In this document: in pieces, positions 56,228 to 63,555 of the stretch
How the letters are laid out: each line of letters opens with the position of its first letter
Numbering within the stretch: position 1 is the stretch's first letter
NCBI RefSeq assembly: GCF_021532655.1
Contig: NZ_JAKGAS010000003.1
Location: 248,001-312,000, forward strand
Source of the DNA: Paraglaciecola algarum
GTDB lineage: Bacteria > Pseudomonadota > Gammaproteobacteria > Enterobacterales > Alteromonadaceae
Reading direction: 5' to 3'
Length of the DNA: 64,000 bases
The notes under the pieces: model-generated
What the model was told of the DNA's origin: nothing
Databases searched by the model: none
The model's input: only the letters and a program-made list of their open reading frames with translations
Program-made: the position numbers and the translations under genes

Positions 56228-57160
56228 CTAGAAAGTAACCAATGCTTCAACAGCGATCATGTCTGAATCGCCGAATATTTCATCAGAATTCATACGGTAC
56301 TCAGTCACAATTAATAGGTTATCGTTAATCGCATAACTTGGAGAAATAGTGATGGCGCTTGCATCTTCAAGTAAAGTACCAACTGAGTCTTCTACTTCAA
56401 ATGCATGGTAACGAACAGTTAGCGCTAGACCACTTTCAAAACCGTAGTTAGCCATTAACAAATAACCGTCTGCTTCACTTCCAGCACCGGCTGTGTCTTC
56501 AGAAGAGTTATACTCAGCTGCTAAAGTTAAGCTATCTACTGAGTAAGCCGCCCATGTGTTTAACATAGTGGTGTCACCGTCTACTGAGTAAAAACCTTTA
56601 ACCGTAAAGTTTTCAGTTGGCATAAAAGCAACCATAGTTTCAATACCAGGATGCTCTGTATCAGTTGATTGAGGGCCCGCTAAATCATTTACAACAGAAA
56701 CGGCAACTGCAAATTTTTCGCCGCTATAAAGTGCTGATACACCTTGCTGGTAATAACCATAGAAATATTTAGCATAACCAGTACCTGAGTATTGGAACAA
56801 GCCTGTAGGCTCTTCAGTTTCCCAACCTGAGTAACTTAAAAAGCGACCTGCTTTAATGCTTAAATTGTCAGAAACTGCGTAGCTAAGATAAGCTTGCTCA
56901 ACATTGGCACCGTCAGTAGAGTTTTTGTATTCAACATCTACAGTGGCTGTTAATTTGTTACCGAAATCGTAGCCAATATTAAATTCTACTTGGTCAACAC
57001 CAGATACACTTTCTGAACTCGCACCATCATAGTCTGTTGACACGTAAGACATATCTATAAAGCCGCCAACAGTTAGTTTGTCATCTGCTTGAGCAGTAGA
57101 AGTGACTAGAGCAAGTGCTAAAGTAGCTGCTATAGGTGTTAATTTTGTCATCTTGTTCAT
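56228..57160 (-). CDS. Outer-membrane porin linked to the urea transport operon
   Basis: This 310-residue beta-barrel protein has a signal peptide ending AQA (about 25). The mature part has repeated aromatic-flanked beta strands and ends in LVTF. It belongs to the OmpL/porin-like group (KAGRFLSYSGWETEEPTG segment, quoted in part as LSYSGWE). In marine gammaproteobacteria such porins often precede urtA and are thought to let urea or amides across the outer membrane. It is the first gene of the block. Confidence 0.83.
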   Translation of the reverse strand: MNKMTKLTPIAATLALALVTSTAQADDKLTVGGFIDMSYVSTDYDGASSESVSGVDQVEFNIGYDFGNKLTATVDVEYKNSTDGANVEQAYLSYAVSDNLSIKAGRFLSYSGWETEEPTGLFQYSGTGYAKYFYGYYQQGVSALYSGEKFAVAVSVVNDLAGPQSTDTEHPGIETMVAFMPTENFTVKGFYSVDGDTTMLNTWAAYSVDSLTLAAEYNSSEDTAGAGSEADGYLLMANYGFESGLALTVRYHAFEVEDSVGTLLEDASAITISPSYAINDNLLIVTEYRMNSDEIFGDSDMIAVEALVTF

Positions 57161-57331
57161 TCTTTCAGATCCTAGTAGTTAAATTTATTTCAAAAGTATT
57201 TGATTTATATGGTTATCTTCTCGGATAACTCTTGTCATTCTGCTTAAAAACTCACATTGCTGACCTAATTGCAGCTGGGATTAGTATGTCGATTTAAGGC
57301 AAGGGGGAGTATTCGCAAAAGCACGCAAGGC

Positions 57332-57351
57332 ACTACGTAGAATTACGTAGT
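57332..57351. promoter_or_regulatory. Perfect dyad ACTACGTA-N4-TACGTAGT upstream of the porin/urt operon
   Basis: The two 8-base arms are perfect inverted copies around GAAT, about 172-191 bases before the porin start. This resembles an operator for a dimeric, LuxR/NarL-type regulator. No regulator gene is in the block. Confidence 0.5.
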
Positions 57352-57401
57352 TTGGGTTTTTGATTGCAAAAGTTGAGTATGTGCTGCTCACACTGGGATT
57401 A

Positions 57402-57818
57402 TTCACTTCGTGAACTGAGAGTTTTACGGCTACGCCGTAGGGCATACGCTACGCGTACTGAGATTATTCACTTCGTTCACCTTATGCTTCGCATTTGGCA
57501 TCCATGCCTTTTTTCAAACGAAATCCATTTCGTCCAATCAACTTCTTTTATGAAATACATCCCTATATTTCACACTGCAGGCCAGCTAAAGCTGTTCCAT
57601 ATTTATCCTGTAAATATTGGTCAACAGCTAAAAGAAGTAAACAAGAAAAGCCGCGCTATAACCAAGTTCTTATACCTGCGCTACTTGCCAAATAAAGGTC
57701 GCAATAATCTGTTCCAGACAGGCATTGCTTAAATGACATCCCTGTCATTTATCCTTTATTTGACTGCGTTGCTCGGCAAACTTGGAGACGCGATAAAATC
57801 AAAAGCATGGCTGCGCCA
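57402..57818. repeat. Chain of at least eleven short perfect hairpins
   Basis: Perfect stems of 4-8 bp follow each other: 57402-57414 (loop TTC), 57425-57439 (TAC), 57445-57457 (TAC), 57484-57494 (TTC), 57497-57508 (CC), 57518-57533 (CC), 57551-57572 (CATCCCTA), 57583-57594 (AA), 57599-57617 (ATCCTGT), 57730-57751 (ATCCCT) and 57808-57818 (TGC). Several loops contain ATCC. The stems differ in sequence, so this is not a simple tandem repeat. Confidence 0.72.
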
Positions 57819-57985
57819 CCTACTTACTAATACTGTAAATAAACACACTAATATTGAATTTGTCCAATAAGAGCAGATCGTGGACATTTTGGGGTATTTC
57901 TCCATCTACCTTTTGCTTGATAAACAAAAAACAGTTATAAAAGAGGTATGTATAGGTCGTGTAAAAATATGGCCTGAATTATGTA

Positions 57986-58021
57986 CGACATAATGGGGTG
58001 TTTAAACACGACGTTATGTCG
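57986..58021. repeat. Nested dyad at the cassette-array edge
   Basis: Outer arms CGACATAA (57986-57993) and TTATGTCG (58014-58021) are perfect inverted copies. A 12-base palindrome GTGTTTAAACAC (57998-58009) is centred inside, separated by unequal 4-base spacers. It resembles a very short attC-like fold but is below the usual attC size, so the assignment is uncertain. Confidence 0.5.
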
Positions 58022-58032
58022 CACACTAAGAT

Positions 58033-58042
58033 GTTATGTGTC
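58033..58042 (+). other. Candidate cassette left boundary (GTTATGTGTC)
   Basis: GTTATGTGTC is the exact reverse complement (10 of 10) of GACACATAAC at 58482-58491, the first bases of the downstream attC-like site. Such matching ends are expected at the two ends of an integrated integron cassette. A second GTTATGT is 20 bases upstream. Confidence 0.58.
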
Positions 58043-58047
58043 TTAAT

Positions 58048-58482
58048 ATGAACTTGCGTAAATTAAAAATAATATTAGCTTTTATTTCTAGTACATTCCT
58101 AATTACGGGGTTTGCTCAACAGCAAGAAGAAGAGCCAACTGTTATGATTTTCTCGGCTGATGGCAGGTATACGGGTGACAAAAGGTATGTTTCAGTTCGA
58201 GTGATTGAGTCTGAGATTGCACTTGAAGGCTTTAATTTGAAATATACCGGGACACTTTTTAACTCTGGGACTGACTCGCTTGATAAAATTCAACTAATTC
58301 TTGATCTTTACGGTGAGCATCCCCTCATTAAAGAGTCATTATCTCCTATATACCAGTGTAAAAAATCATTAGAAAATATCCTGCCGACAGAGGAGTCAGT
58401 TGATTTTTCTGGGCATTGTAAAATACCTCAGGTCGTTGCCGAAAATATTAAAAAACATAGGGTTAGCATTGGAAAGCAATAG
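58048..58482 (+). CDS. Exported protein of unknown function in a putative integron cassette
   Basis: This 144-residue protein, from ATG 58048 (ATG 58036 inside the cassette boundary is the alternative), has a signal peptide with core IILAFISSTFLITGF and cleavage near FAQ. The mature part is acidic and beta-rich with LKYTGTLFNSGTDSLDKIQL and two Cys (CKKSL and GHCKIP) likely to form a disulphide. No family is recognised. The gene fills its segment and its stop codon touches the attC-like site, the usual layout of a gene cassette. Confidence 0.65.
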   Translation: MNLRKLKIILAFISSTFLITGFAQQQEEEPTVMIFSADGRYTGDKRYVSVRVIESEIALEGFNLKYTGTLFNSGTDSLDKIQLILDLYGEHPLIKESLSPIYQCKKSLENILPTEESVDFSGHCKIPQVVAENIKKHRVSIGKQ

Positions 58483-58484
58483 AC

Positions 58485-58590
58485 ACATAACAAGTTGCCT
58501 AAGTTCGCCGCAAAAAAGCGCGGCTGGGACAAATACTCACTGGGCTCCGCCCAACAACGTTCGCATTTGCCCCTTGGCAAAGCGTTAGGG
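58485..58590 (+). other. attC-like integron recombination site, 106 bp
   Basis: The site reads R''-box ACATAAC, spacer AAG, L''-box TTGCCTAAG (58495-58503), a variable centre, L'-box CTTGGCAA (58573-58580), spacer AGC and R'-box GTTAGGG (58584-58590). The L boxes pair as TTGCC-t-AAG with CTTGGCAA, leaving one extrahelical T, a hallmark of attC. The centre holds smaller stems (GCCGC/GCGGC and TGGGC/GCCCA). The length is within the attC range. R' ends in G rather than the consensus pyrimidine. Confidence 0.68.
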
Positions 58591-58600
58591 CTCCCTTGTA

Positions 58601-58870
58601 TCAATGATCTTCGTAATGTCCACCAATAGCAAAAATATAAATCGATTTATCATCAAATTTATAAATTAATCGATCTCTTTGAGAGATACGCTTTGACCAA
58701 AAGCCAGTAAGGTTATGCCGCAATTGTTCGGGCTTCCCCATTCCTTTACTAGGATCGCCTCTCAGCATTTCTTTCAATAATTTACAAAGCGCTTTGTGTA
58801 ACTTTCTGTCCTTCTCTCGTAGCGCTTCGTATACTTCCCAAGTTCTACCTTCAAATACCAGTGATCTCAT
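58601..58870 (-). CDS. yoeB: YoeB-family toxin (RelE superfamily mRNA endonuclease)
   Basis: This 89-residue toxin has the Txe/YoeB pattern: FEGRTWEVYEAL start, GDPSKGMGKPEQL, NLTGFWSKRISQRDRLIY and the C-terminal GGHYEDH with the catalytic His/Tyr. It cuts mRNA at the ribosome when the antitoxin is lost. It overlaps the antitoxin gene by 20 bases. It is antiparallel to the preceding gene, and its stop codon is ten bases after the attC-like R' box. Confidence 0.9.
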   Translation of the reverse strand: MRSLVFEGRTWEVYEALREKDRKLHKALCKLLKEMLRGDPSKGMGKPEQLRHNLTGFWSKRISQRDRLIYKFDDKSIYIFAIGGHYEDH

Positions 58871-59123
58871 TTAACTCTTCACTAGTTGGGGTATAACCGG
58901 TTTCCTTGTTGTGTGTTTCTACCGATTCAGAAATCTGTTTTAGTAGGCTACTATTTTGTAGCACGTACAGAGTTTCTTGCTCTCTTTCCCAGTCATCGGC
59001 ACTCATTACCACAAAGGCTTCTCCCGCCCTACGAGTCACCTTTATAGGGACGTGGCTAGTAACCACTTGTTCTACAAACGTTTTTAGCTTTTCTCTAAAC
59101 TGGTTTACGCTTACCGTATCCAT
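58851..59123 (-). CDS. yefM: YefM/Phd-family antitoxin
   Basis: This 90-residue antitoxin has an N-terminal VSVNQFREKLKTFVEQV DNA-binding domain (quoted in part), the middle SHVPIKVTRRAGEAFVVMSADDW (quoted as RRAGEAFVVMSADDW) and a C-terminal toxin-binding tail. It binds YoeB and represses its own promoter. An operator-like palindrome lies upstream. It overlaps the toxin gene by 20 bases. Confidence 0.9.
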   Translation of the reverse strand: MDTVSVNQFREKLKTFVEQVVTSHVPIKVTRRAGEAFVVMSADDWEREQETLYVLQNSSLLKQISESVETHNKETGYTPTSEELNEITGI

Positions 59124-59136
59124 ATCTCACTCCAAA

Positions 59137-59155
59137 TGTACTGGATTTCAGTACA
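59137..59155. promoter_or_regulatory. Operator-like palindrome of the yefM-yoeB module
   Basis: TGTACTG-gattt-CAGTACA is a perfect 7-bp dyad, 14-32 bases before the antitoxin start. YefM operators carry a TGTACA core, which these arm ends share. It likely covers the promoter. Confidence 0.65.
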
Positions 59156-59169
59156 AGTATAAGTAATAC

Positions 59170-59177
59170 GCCCTAAC
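59170..59177 (+). other. Candidate cassette right boundary, start of a truncated attC (GCCCTAAC)
   Basis: GCCCTAAC is the exact reverse complement of GTTAGGGC at 58584-58591, the R' end of the attC-like site. The next bases, AAAGC, fit an R''-spacer pattern, but no matching L' or R' box follows, so only the start of an attC-like site is seen. It marks the end of the yoeB-yefM cassette. Confidence 0.52.
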
Positions 59178-59269
59178 AAAGCAATTTTAACCTACTTTCT
59201 ATGCACTTTTTTCTCTGTGCACTCTGTGTTTCAAATGCATCTAACTTTTCAACTCACTTGTGAAAGTTA

Positions 59270-59605
59270 TTACAAACTGGCTTCTCTATTGAGTGCTTCA
59301 GATGCCCACTGATTAATGCTTTTACCGCTTAATTCGGCAGCTGTTGCAACAGCGGCGTGAATTTCGGGGCGAATTCGTAACATTAATTTTCCTGAGTAAG
59401 GTTTTTGGGGAGTTTTACCTACGGCTTTACATGTTTCTAGATAATCTTCCACGGCTTCTTCAAATGCAGCTTTTAACTCAGAAACGGTTTCTCCATGAAA
59501 ACCGATCACATCTTTTATTCCAGCGATATGCCCGATAAAACATTCATCATCTGAACTAAATTCAATACGAGCTGCATAACTCTTATATATCAATGAATTA
59601 CTCAT
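59270..59605 (-). CDS. hicB: HicB antitoxin with ribbon-helix-helix tail
   Basis: This 111-residue antitoxin has the partially degraded RNase-H-like HicB fold (SYAARIEFSSDDECFIGHIAGIKDVIGFHG, quoted in part as ECFIGHIAGI and GFHGETV) and a C-terminal ribbon-helix-helix (KLMLRIRPEIHAAVATAAELSGKS, quoted in part). It neutralises HicA and represses the promoter. Its ATG overlaps the hicA stop by four bases. Confidence 0.88.
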   Translation of the reverse strand: MSNSLIYKSYAARIEFSSDDECFIGHIAGIKDVIGFHGETVSELKAAFEEAVEDYLETCKAVGKTPQKPYSGKLMLRIRPEIHAAVATAAELSGKSINQWASEALNREASL

Positions 59606-59856
59606 GGCTCTACTCCTAGCTGTTTGAGAAAGTTTCTGGCGTCTTTGACTTGATATGGTTTGGCTTCTTTTTTCGGGTGTGGCCTGTGAAAGCTGCTAAT
59701 CACTCCATCTTTATAGAATCTCACCCTCGAACCATTTCCTTCAATTACATCTACCTCTAAAGATATAAAAAGAGATTCAATATCTTTCCATACCAGAGAG
59801 GACGACACTGGATCTTTGAATATGCTGATCAAAGTACGTTTTTGTTTTGAATTCAT
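59602..59856 (-). CDS. hicA: HicA toxin (mRNA interferase)
   Basis: This 84-residue toxin has a double-stranded-RNA-binding-like fold. The catalytic His lies in SSFHRPHPKKEAK, and GNGSRVRFYKDG precedes it. It is longer at the N-terminus than minimal HicA (about 60 residues). It is located upstream of hicB, the usual gene order, with a four-base overlap. Confidence 0.88.
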   Translation of the reverse strand: MNSKQKRTLISIFKDPVSSSLVWKDIESLFISLEVDVIEGNGSRVRFYKDGVISSFHRPHPKKEAKPYQVKDARNFLKQLGVEP

Positions 59857-59864
59857 ACAGAAAA

Positions 59865-59883
59865 GATATCACATTTTGATATC
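59865..59883. promoter_or_regulatory. Operator-like dyad upstream of hicAB
   Basis: GATATCA-cattt-TGATATC is a perfect 7-bp inverted repeat, 9-27 bases before the hicA start. The location fits autorepression by the HicB ribbon-helix-helix domain. Confidence 0.62.
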
Positions 59884-60037
59884 AAATCAAGGAGAGGTGA
59901 AAAATCAACCATCAATGCCAAAACGTGAGTGGCCTATTTGTTAAAGGCCTATAGTGACGCTAAAAAGCTTCATGAGGTGCTTGTCAAATAAGCCGCTCAA
60001 TTTATCTAACAAACAAGATTGCCCCTTGCTACATTCA

Positions 60038-60679
60038 TTAATTGCCCGCTAAACACGCCTGGTAAGAGTTGACATAATCTTTGGCATTTTGGCGAATTTG
60101 CTCATGACTCATGCCTGGTTTGTATAATGCCGAACCTAAGCCGAATCCGGCGGCGCCTATTTCTATGTAAGGTTTCATGCTATCAACCCTAGGTTCAATC
60201 CCGCCCACTGGGTAACATAAGGTGCCTTTAGGTAAAACTGAATTAAGCGCTTTGTAGCCGTCTAATCCAAGCATAGAAATAGGAAATAATTTAATACCTG
60301 TTGCGCCTGCTGCTAACGCAGCAAAGGCCTCTGTTGGTGTGACTATACCTGGGAATGTGGCACACCCCGCGGCTACCGACATTTTGATCACTTCGGTATT
60401 ACAGTTTGGTGTCACCATTAGGTTTGCACCGGTTGCAATCACCTGCTCTGCTTGTTCTGCAGTCGTTACCGTACCAGCACCGATTAAGTTATTTTTACCG
60501 TATTCATCAACTAACATTTTAATACTGGTTAATGCATCAGGACTGTTCAAAGGGACTTCGATTAACGAAAACCCTTCTTCAACTAAAATTTTGGCAACGC
60601 CTAATACTTTGTCTGGTGTCACACCACGGATAATGGCGATAAGAGGCAATCGCCCAGTTAAATCAAACTTCTGTGTCAT
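60038..60679 (-). CDS. dgoA: 2-dehydro-3-deoxy-6-phosphogalactonate aldolase
   Basis: This 213-residue class I aldolase splits 2-keto-3-deoxy-6-phosphogalactonate into pyruvate and glyceraldehyde 3-phosphate. It has the KDPG-aldolase fold with Arg 18, Glu 41 and Schiff-base Lys 130 (GIKLFP). The adjacent dgoK favours DgoA over Eda. It is 17 bases downstream of dgoK on the same strand. Confidence 0.88.
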   Translation of the reverse strand: MTQKFDLTGRLPLIAIIRGVTPDKVLGVAKILVEEGFSLIEVPLNSPDALTSIKMLVDEYGKNNLIGAGTVTTAEQAEQVIATGANLMVTPNCNTEVIKMSVAAGCATFPGIVTPTEAFAALAAGATGIKLFPISMLGLDGYKALNSVLPKGTLCYPVGGIEPRVDSMKPYIEIGAAGFGLGSALYKPGMSHEQIRQNAKDYVNSYQACLAGN

Positions 60680-60696
60680 ATTAATTCCGAATTATT

Positions 60697-61605
60697 TTAG
60701 TTCTGTAATTTTAGTTCCGAGACAAGATCGATAATTCCCGCTAAGAAACACTGGTTGCCGCTGACGGTTTCACTTTGTATTTGTAGTTCTTTACAAGCTA
60801 ATGCGTACCGAGCACATAAACTTGAGCCACCGACTAAATAGACTTGCTTGCTTGTTAAGGCTTTTAACTCATGGCCAATTAATAAACCTGATAAATAATC
60901 GGGGATTTGTGCTTCGGTTAAGTTTTTAAATAACCTATTAGTCCAAGCTAAAAATATTCTATTCGTTAATTGGCCTGTTTGGCCATCAAGCACGCCTTTT
61001 AGAAAAGCTTGATCATCTTGAGGTGGGTTTTCTGGTAACGCTTTACCCAATAATGAGTGATTGGATAACACCGAATAAAACTCACCGGTTAAAAAGCTGG
61101 CAAAAGCAGTGATCTGCCCATCTACATAAGTCGCATGTTTGCTATGGGTTCCAGGCAAGATTGCATTAAATTTGTTGGTTTTCACTAATTTAGCTAAACC
61201 GAAAATCTGCACCTCTTCGCCGCGCATCACATCATAATTATCAGCTTCATAGTTGTGACACACGCCAGGTAAAATGGTTGCTTTTGGCCCCCAAGGTAGA
61301 GCAAAGCTATGGGCTTTTTTCACCAAAGCGCTAGTACTAGTTGGGGTAGCAGCATAATCCACATTTACCCAACCTTTTAACGAGCCAATCATACCGGCCA
61401 TAAAAATAGGTAAGTGCTGATACTCAGTTAACCAAGCGGCCAATAGGTCTTGTAAGGTTTGGGCAAAATTGCCATCTTTAATTTGTAATAAACCGATTGG
61501 TGCTTCTTTGCTATCCAGCAGTTGATCGGCTCTATCCATGGCAAAAGCCCGAAAATTTGTACTGCCCCAATCTACTACTAAATAACTCACTGGTACTTTA
61601 CTCAT
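60697..61605 (-). CDS. dgoK: 2-dehydro-3-deoxygalactonokinase
   Basis: This 302-residue sugar-acid kinase uses ATP to make 2-keto-3-deoxy-6-phosphogalactonate for DgoA. It has the DgoK motifs VVDWGSTNFRAF, GMIGSLKGW, LPGVCH and PGTHSKHA. ATG 61605 is preferred over TTG 61614. It is first of a two-gene operon. The dgoD dehydratase and dgoT transporter are not in the window. Confidence 0.9.
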   Translation of the reverse strand: MSKVPVSYLVVDWGSTNFRAFAMDRADQLLDSKEAPIGLLQIKDGNFAQTLQDLLAAWLTEYQHLPIFMAGMIGSLKGWVNVDYAATPTSTSALVKKAHSFALPWGPKATILPGVCHNYEADNYDVMRGEEVQIFGLAKLVKTNKFNAILPGTHSKHATYVDGQITAFASFLTGEFYSVLSNHSLLGKALPENPPQDDQAFLKGVLDGQTGQLTNRIFLAWTNRLFKNLTEAQIPDYLSGLLIGHELKALTSKQVYLVGGSSLCARYALACKELQIQSETVSGNQCFLAGIIDLVSELKLQN

Positions 61606-61863
61606 AAAATACAATTACCTAACTATTGTGCGATTTGATTGGGCTGTTTATCCAACTATCAGATAAATTTGAAATCACTAAGAATATAAATATCTCTAAA
61701 TAATACCAGAGAGAGGTGGTTGCTCACAATAAATTATGTGTAATTTAAACAGAATCATGATCAGAAATTTGTTAGTATCTAAGTTGGGTGTATGGAATAG
61801 TTGGCTTTTTTGTAACCTACTCTCATAATAATAATGGCAGTTCAGACTATTTAAGGTTAGATA

Positions 61864-62583
61864 ATGAACAAATGTATTCAATCAAAAATCCCAAAGCTTC
61901 TTGTAATACTACTAACTTTTATTATTAGTGCCTGTAGTCAAACTCCCGCACCTAAGCAAATATACCTTACTTATGATGATGGGCCAGATCCAAAATTCAC
62001 ACCTCGCCTTTTAGATGTACTTGAGAAACATGGCGTTAAAGCCACCATATTTGTAACCGGTGAAAATGCTGAGAAACACCCAGAGATTGTAAAAAGGGCA
62101 TTTGATTCTGGGCATACTATTGGTAATCACAGTTATGCCCATAGACGCGCATCTGAAATGACTTACGACGAAATTGAACACTCCTACTCTCGTACCGATA
62201 AAATCATTCGAGGCATTACCGGCCAAGAAGACATTTTGTTTCGTGCTCCTTACTTGAATATTTCTGCCGAGAGTAAAGCTTATCTTTGTAAGGTAGGTAA
62301 CAATAGCATGTATGTGGATATGGCCGGTATTGACTGGAAAACCCAAGATCCAGATACCATTATTGATAACATTTTGCATAAACCACGATATACAAAAACC
62401 AATGAAACTAACCCAGTAGTGTTGCTTCATGACAGTGGCCAAAATGATTTTGGCACACGCCAAGGCACAGTAGATGCAACAGACAAATTTATTCCCATGA
62501 TGCGCGCCAAAGGATATGTGTTTGCTGATAGCCCACCTAGGCATAAATGGCAATTGTCGAAGGAAGATTGCGAATCTTTATAA
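61864..62583 (+). CDS. NodB-domain polysaccharide deacetylase lipoprotein
   Basis: This 239-residue lipoprotein has lipobox ISAC (Cys 24) and a carbohydrate esterase family 4 domain: motif 1 TYDDGPD (Asp 38, 39), motif 2 GNHSYAH (His 89, 93), motif 3 RAPYL and the late LLHDSG. These metal- and acid/base-bearing motifs are complete. It should remove acetyl groups from chitin-, peptidoglycan- or exopolysaccharide-type GlcNAc. It is monocistronic. Confidence 0.9.
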   Translation: MNKCIQSKIPKLLVILLTFIISACSQTPAPKQIYLTYDDGPDPKFTPRLLDVLEKHGVKATIFVTGENAEKHPEIVKRAFDSGHTIGNHSYAHRRASEMTYDEIEHSYSRTDKIIRGITGQEDILFRAPYLNISAESKAYLCKVGNNSMYVDMAGIDWKTQDPDTIIDNILHKPRYTKTNETNPVVLLHDSGQNDFGTRQGTVDATDKFIPMMRAKGYVFADSPPRHKWQLSKEDCESL

Positions 62584-62685
62584 CTCTTACACCACTTGGC
62601 ATACATAAGTAGTCACCCAGAAAGCATCCAACGTTTTTTTGATTAAGGCGTCTTTATAAAGTAATAATATTGCTACTGGAACTAG

Positions 62686-62727
62686 TCAAAAATAAAACAA
62701 AACAGCCAACTAATTTTAGTTGGCTGT
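62686..62727 (-). terminator. Strong terminator for the lipoprotein gene
   Basis: A 12-bp perfect stem (ACAGCCAACTAA/TTAGTTGGCTGT, 62702-62727) is followed on the minus strand by TTTGTTTTATTTTT. It lies 39 bases after the stop codon of the minus-strand lipoprotein gene. Confidence 0.9.
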
Positions 62728-62765
62728 AACCCAACTCTTTAAAAATACGTTAATCAAAAATAAGT

Positions 62766-63389
62766 TTAATCAATGGCGTACAAGCGCACATTATCAACTA
62801 ATAACATGCCCGGTGCTTTATTCTTAATTCGATCTATATGAAAAGCTAAAGGTTTACCTGTTTTTAAGTGCTTTCCCTCAAGTACAGTACTCACCACTTG
62901 CCAACCATCTTGATTGTTAATAGGTCCACGTTTCCAGCCTGATCCACCTACTTGGTTAAACATGACGGCATGGCCTTGGATTAAATTTACATCAATTTCA
63001 AAACGATAATTTTTATTTGCATCGATTTGGTCGCGCAGGCGCCAAATGCCATATTGCAATTTCATATCGCCTTTTTGTAAGCCAATGGCTAACCCGCCCT
63101 TACCTGATTTAGCAGCTTCCTTCATTACTTCGAACTCAGCTTTACTGGCTTGTTCATTGTCTTGACGGGTAATTAATACTCTAGGATCTATGGCTTTTTC
63201 AAAGCCAGGATTGACATAAGCTAGTAAATTCTTAATCGACTTCTTGTTTTGCTTGTTCGTTTTTATTTTGTCGTTATTTACAGTTTTCTGGGTTTGTTTA
63301 TTTGACTGAGTATCAGAAGTGGAGCTACAGCCAACCATTAAGCCAAACGCAATGATGGAAATTAAAGTCAATCGAGTGAGTATTTGCAT
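62766..63389 (-). CDS. Lipoprotein with a C-terminal jelly-roll-like domain
   Basis: This 207-residue lipoprotein has lipobox LMVGC (Cys 21), a Lys/Asn/Gln-rich linker to about 55 and a beta-rich domain of about 140 residues. LQYGIWRLRDQIDANKNYRFEIDVN (quoted in part as ANKNYRFEIDVN) and KAPGMLLVDNVRLY recall carbohydrate-binding galactose-binding-like jelly rolls. Function is unknown; a surface glycan-binding role is only inferred. It is convergent with the deacetylase gene. Confidence 0.75.
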   Translation of the reverse strand: MQILTRLTLISIIAFGLMVGCSSTSDTQSNKQTQKTVNNDKIKTNKQNKKSIKNLLAYVNPGFEKAIDPRVLITRQDNEQASKAEFEVMKEAAKSGKGGLAIGLQKGDMKLQYGIWRLRDQIDANKNYRFEIDVNLIQGHAVMFNQVGGSGWKRGPINNQDGWQVVSTVLEGKHLKTGKPLAFHIDRIKNKAPGMLLVDNVRLYAID

Positions 63390-63555
63390 TGTATATACCT
63401 ATTGGAGTAATAATATTGTTGAAACCGCTACACCACTTATAAAATATGCAGTTTAAATATAAAATCACCAGTTTTATTACCACGCAGCAAGTAATACCAA
63501 TTAAATCCAATAATCGTTACAATCCAGCCTTTACTAAAACCAAGTTTAGAATTCG

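Larger units (their letters stand above)
57161..58032. other. Gene-free region with promoter palindrome and a chain of hairpins
   Basis: This 870-base stretch lacks credible genes; the open frame at 57364-57732 overlaps a chain of short hairpins and has an odd Arg-rich composition. It contains the porin/urt promoter dyad at 57332-57351 and the hairpin chain 57402-57818. A larger dyad at 57986-58021 lies next to the cassette boundary. Confidence 0.75.

Noticed and set aside
57364..57732. A 122-codon open frame in the gap before the cassette segment.
   Set aside because: It lies on the hairpin chain, lacks a ribosome site, has an odd Arg-rich composition (RVLRLRRRAYATR) and no recognisable domain; the openness is explained by the repeat content.
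59170..60037. hicAB as a further integron cassette.
   Set aside because: No second complete attC with pairing L boxes was found after hicAB, so only the first two cassette-like units are proposed.
62011..62553. A 180-codon frame antisense to the deacetylase gene.
   Set aside because: It fully overlaps a confidently identified NodB gene; the frame is a shadow and has no ribosome site or domain.
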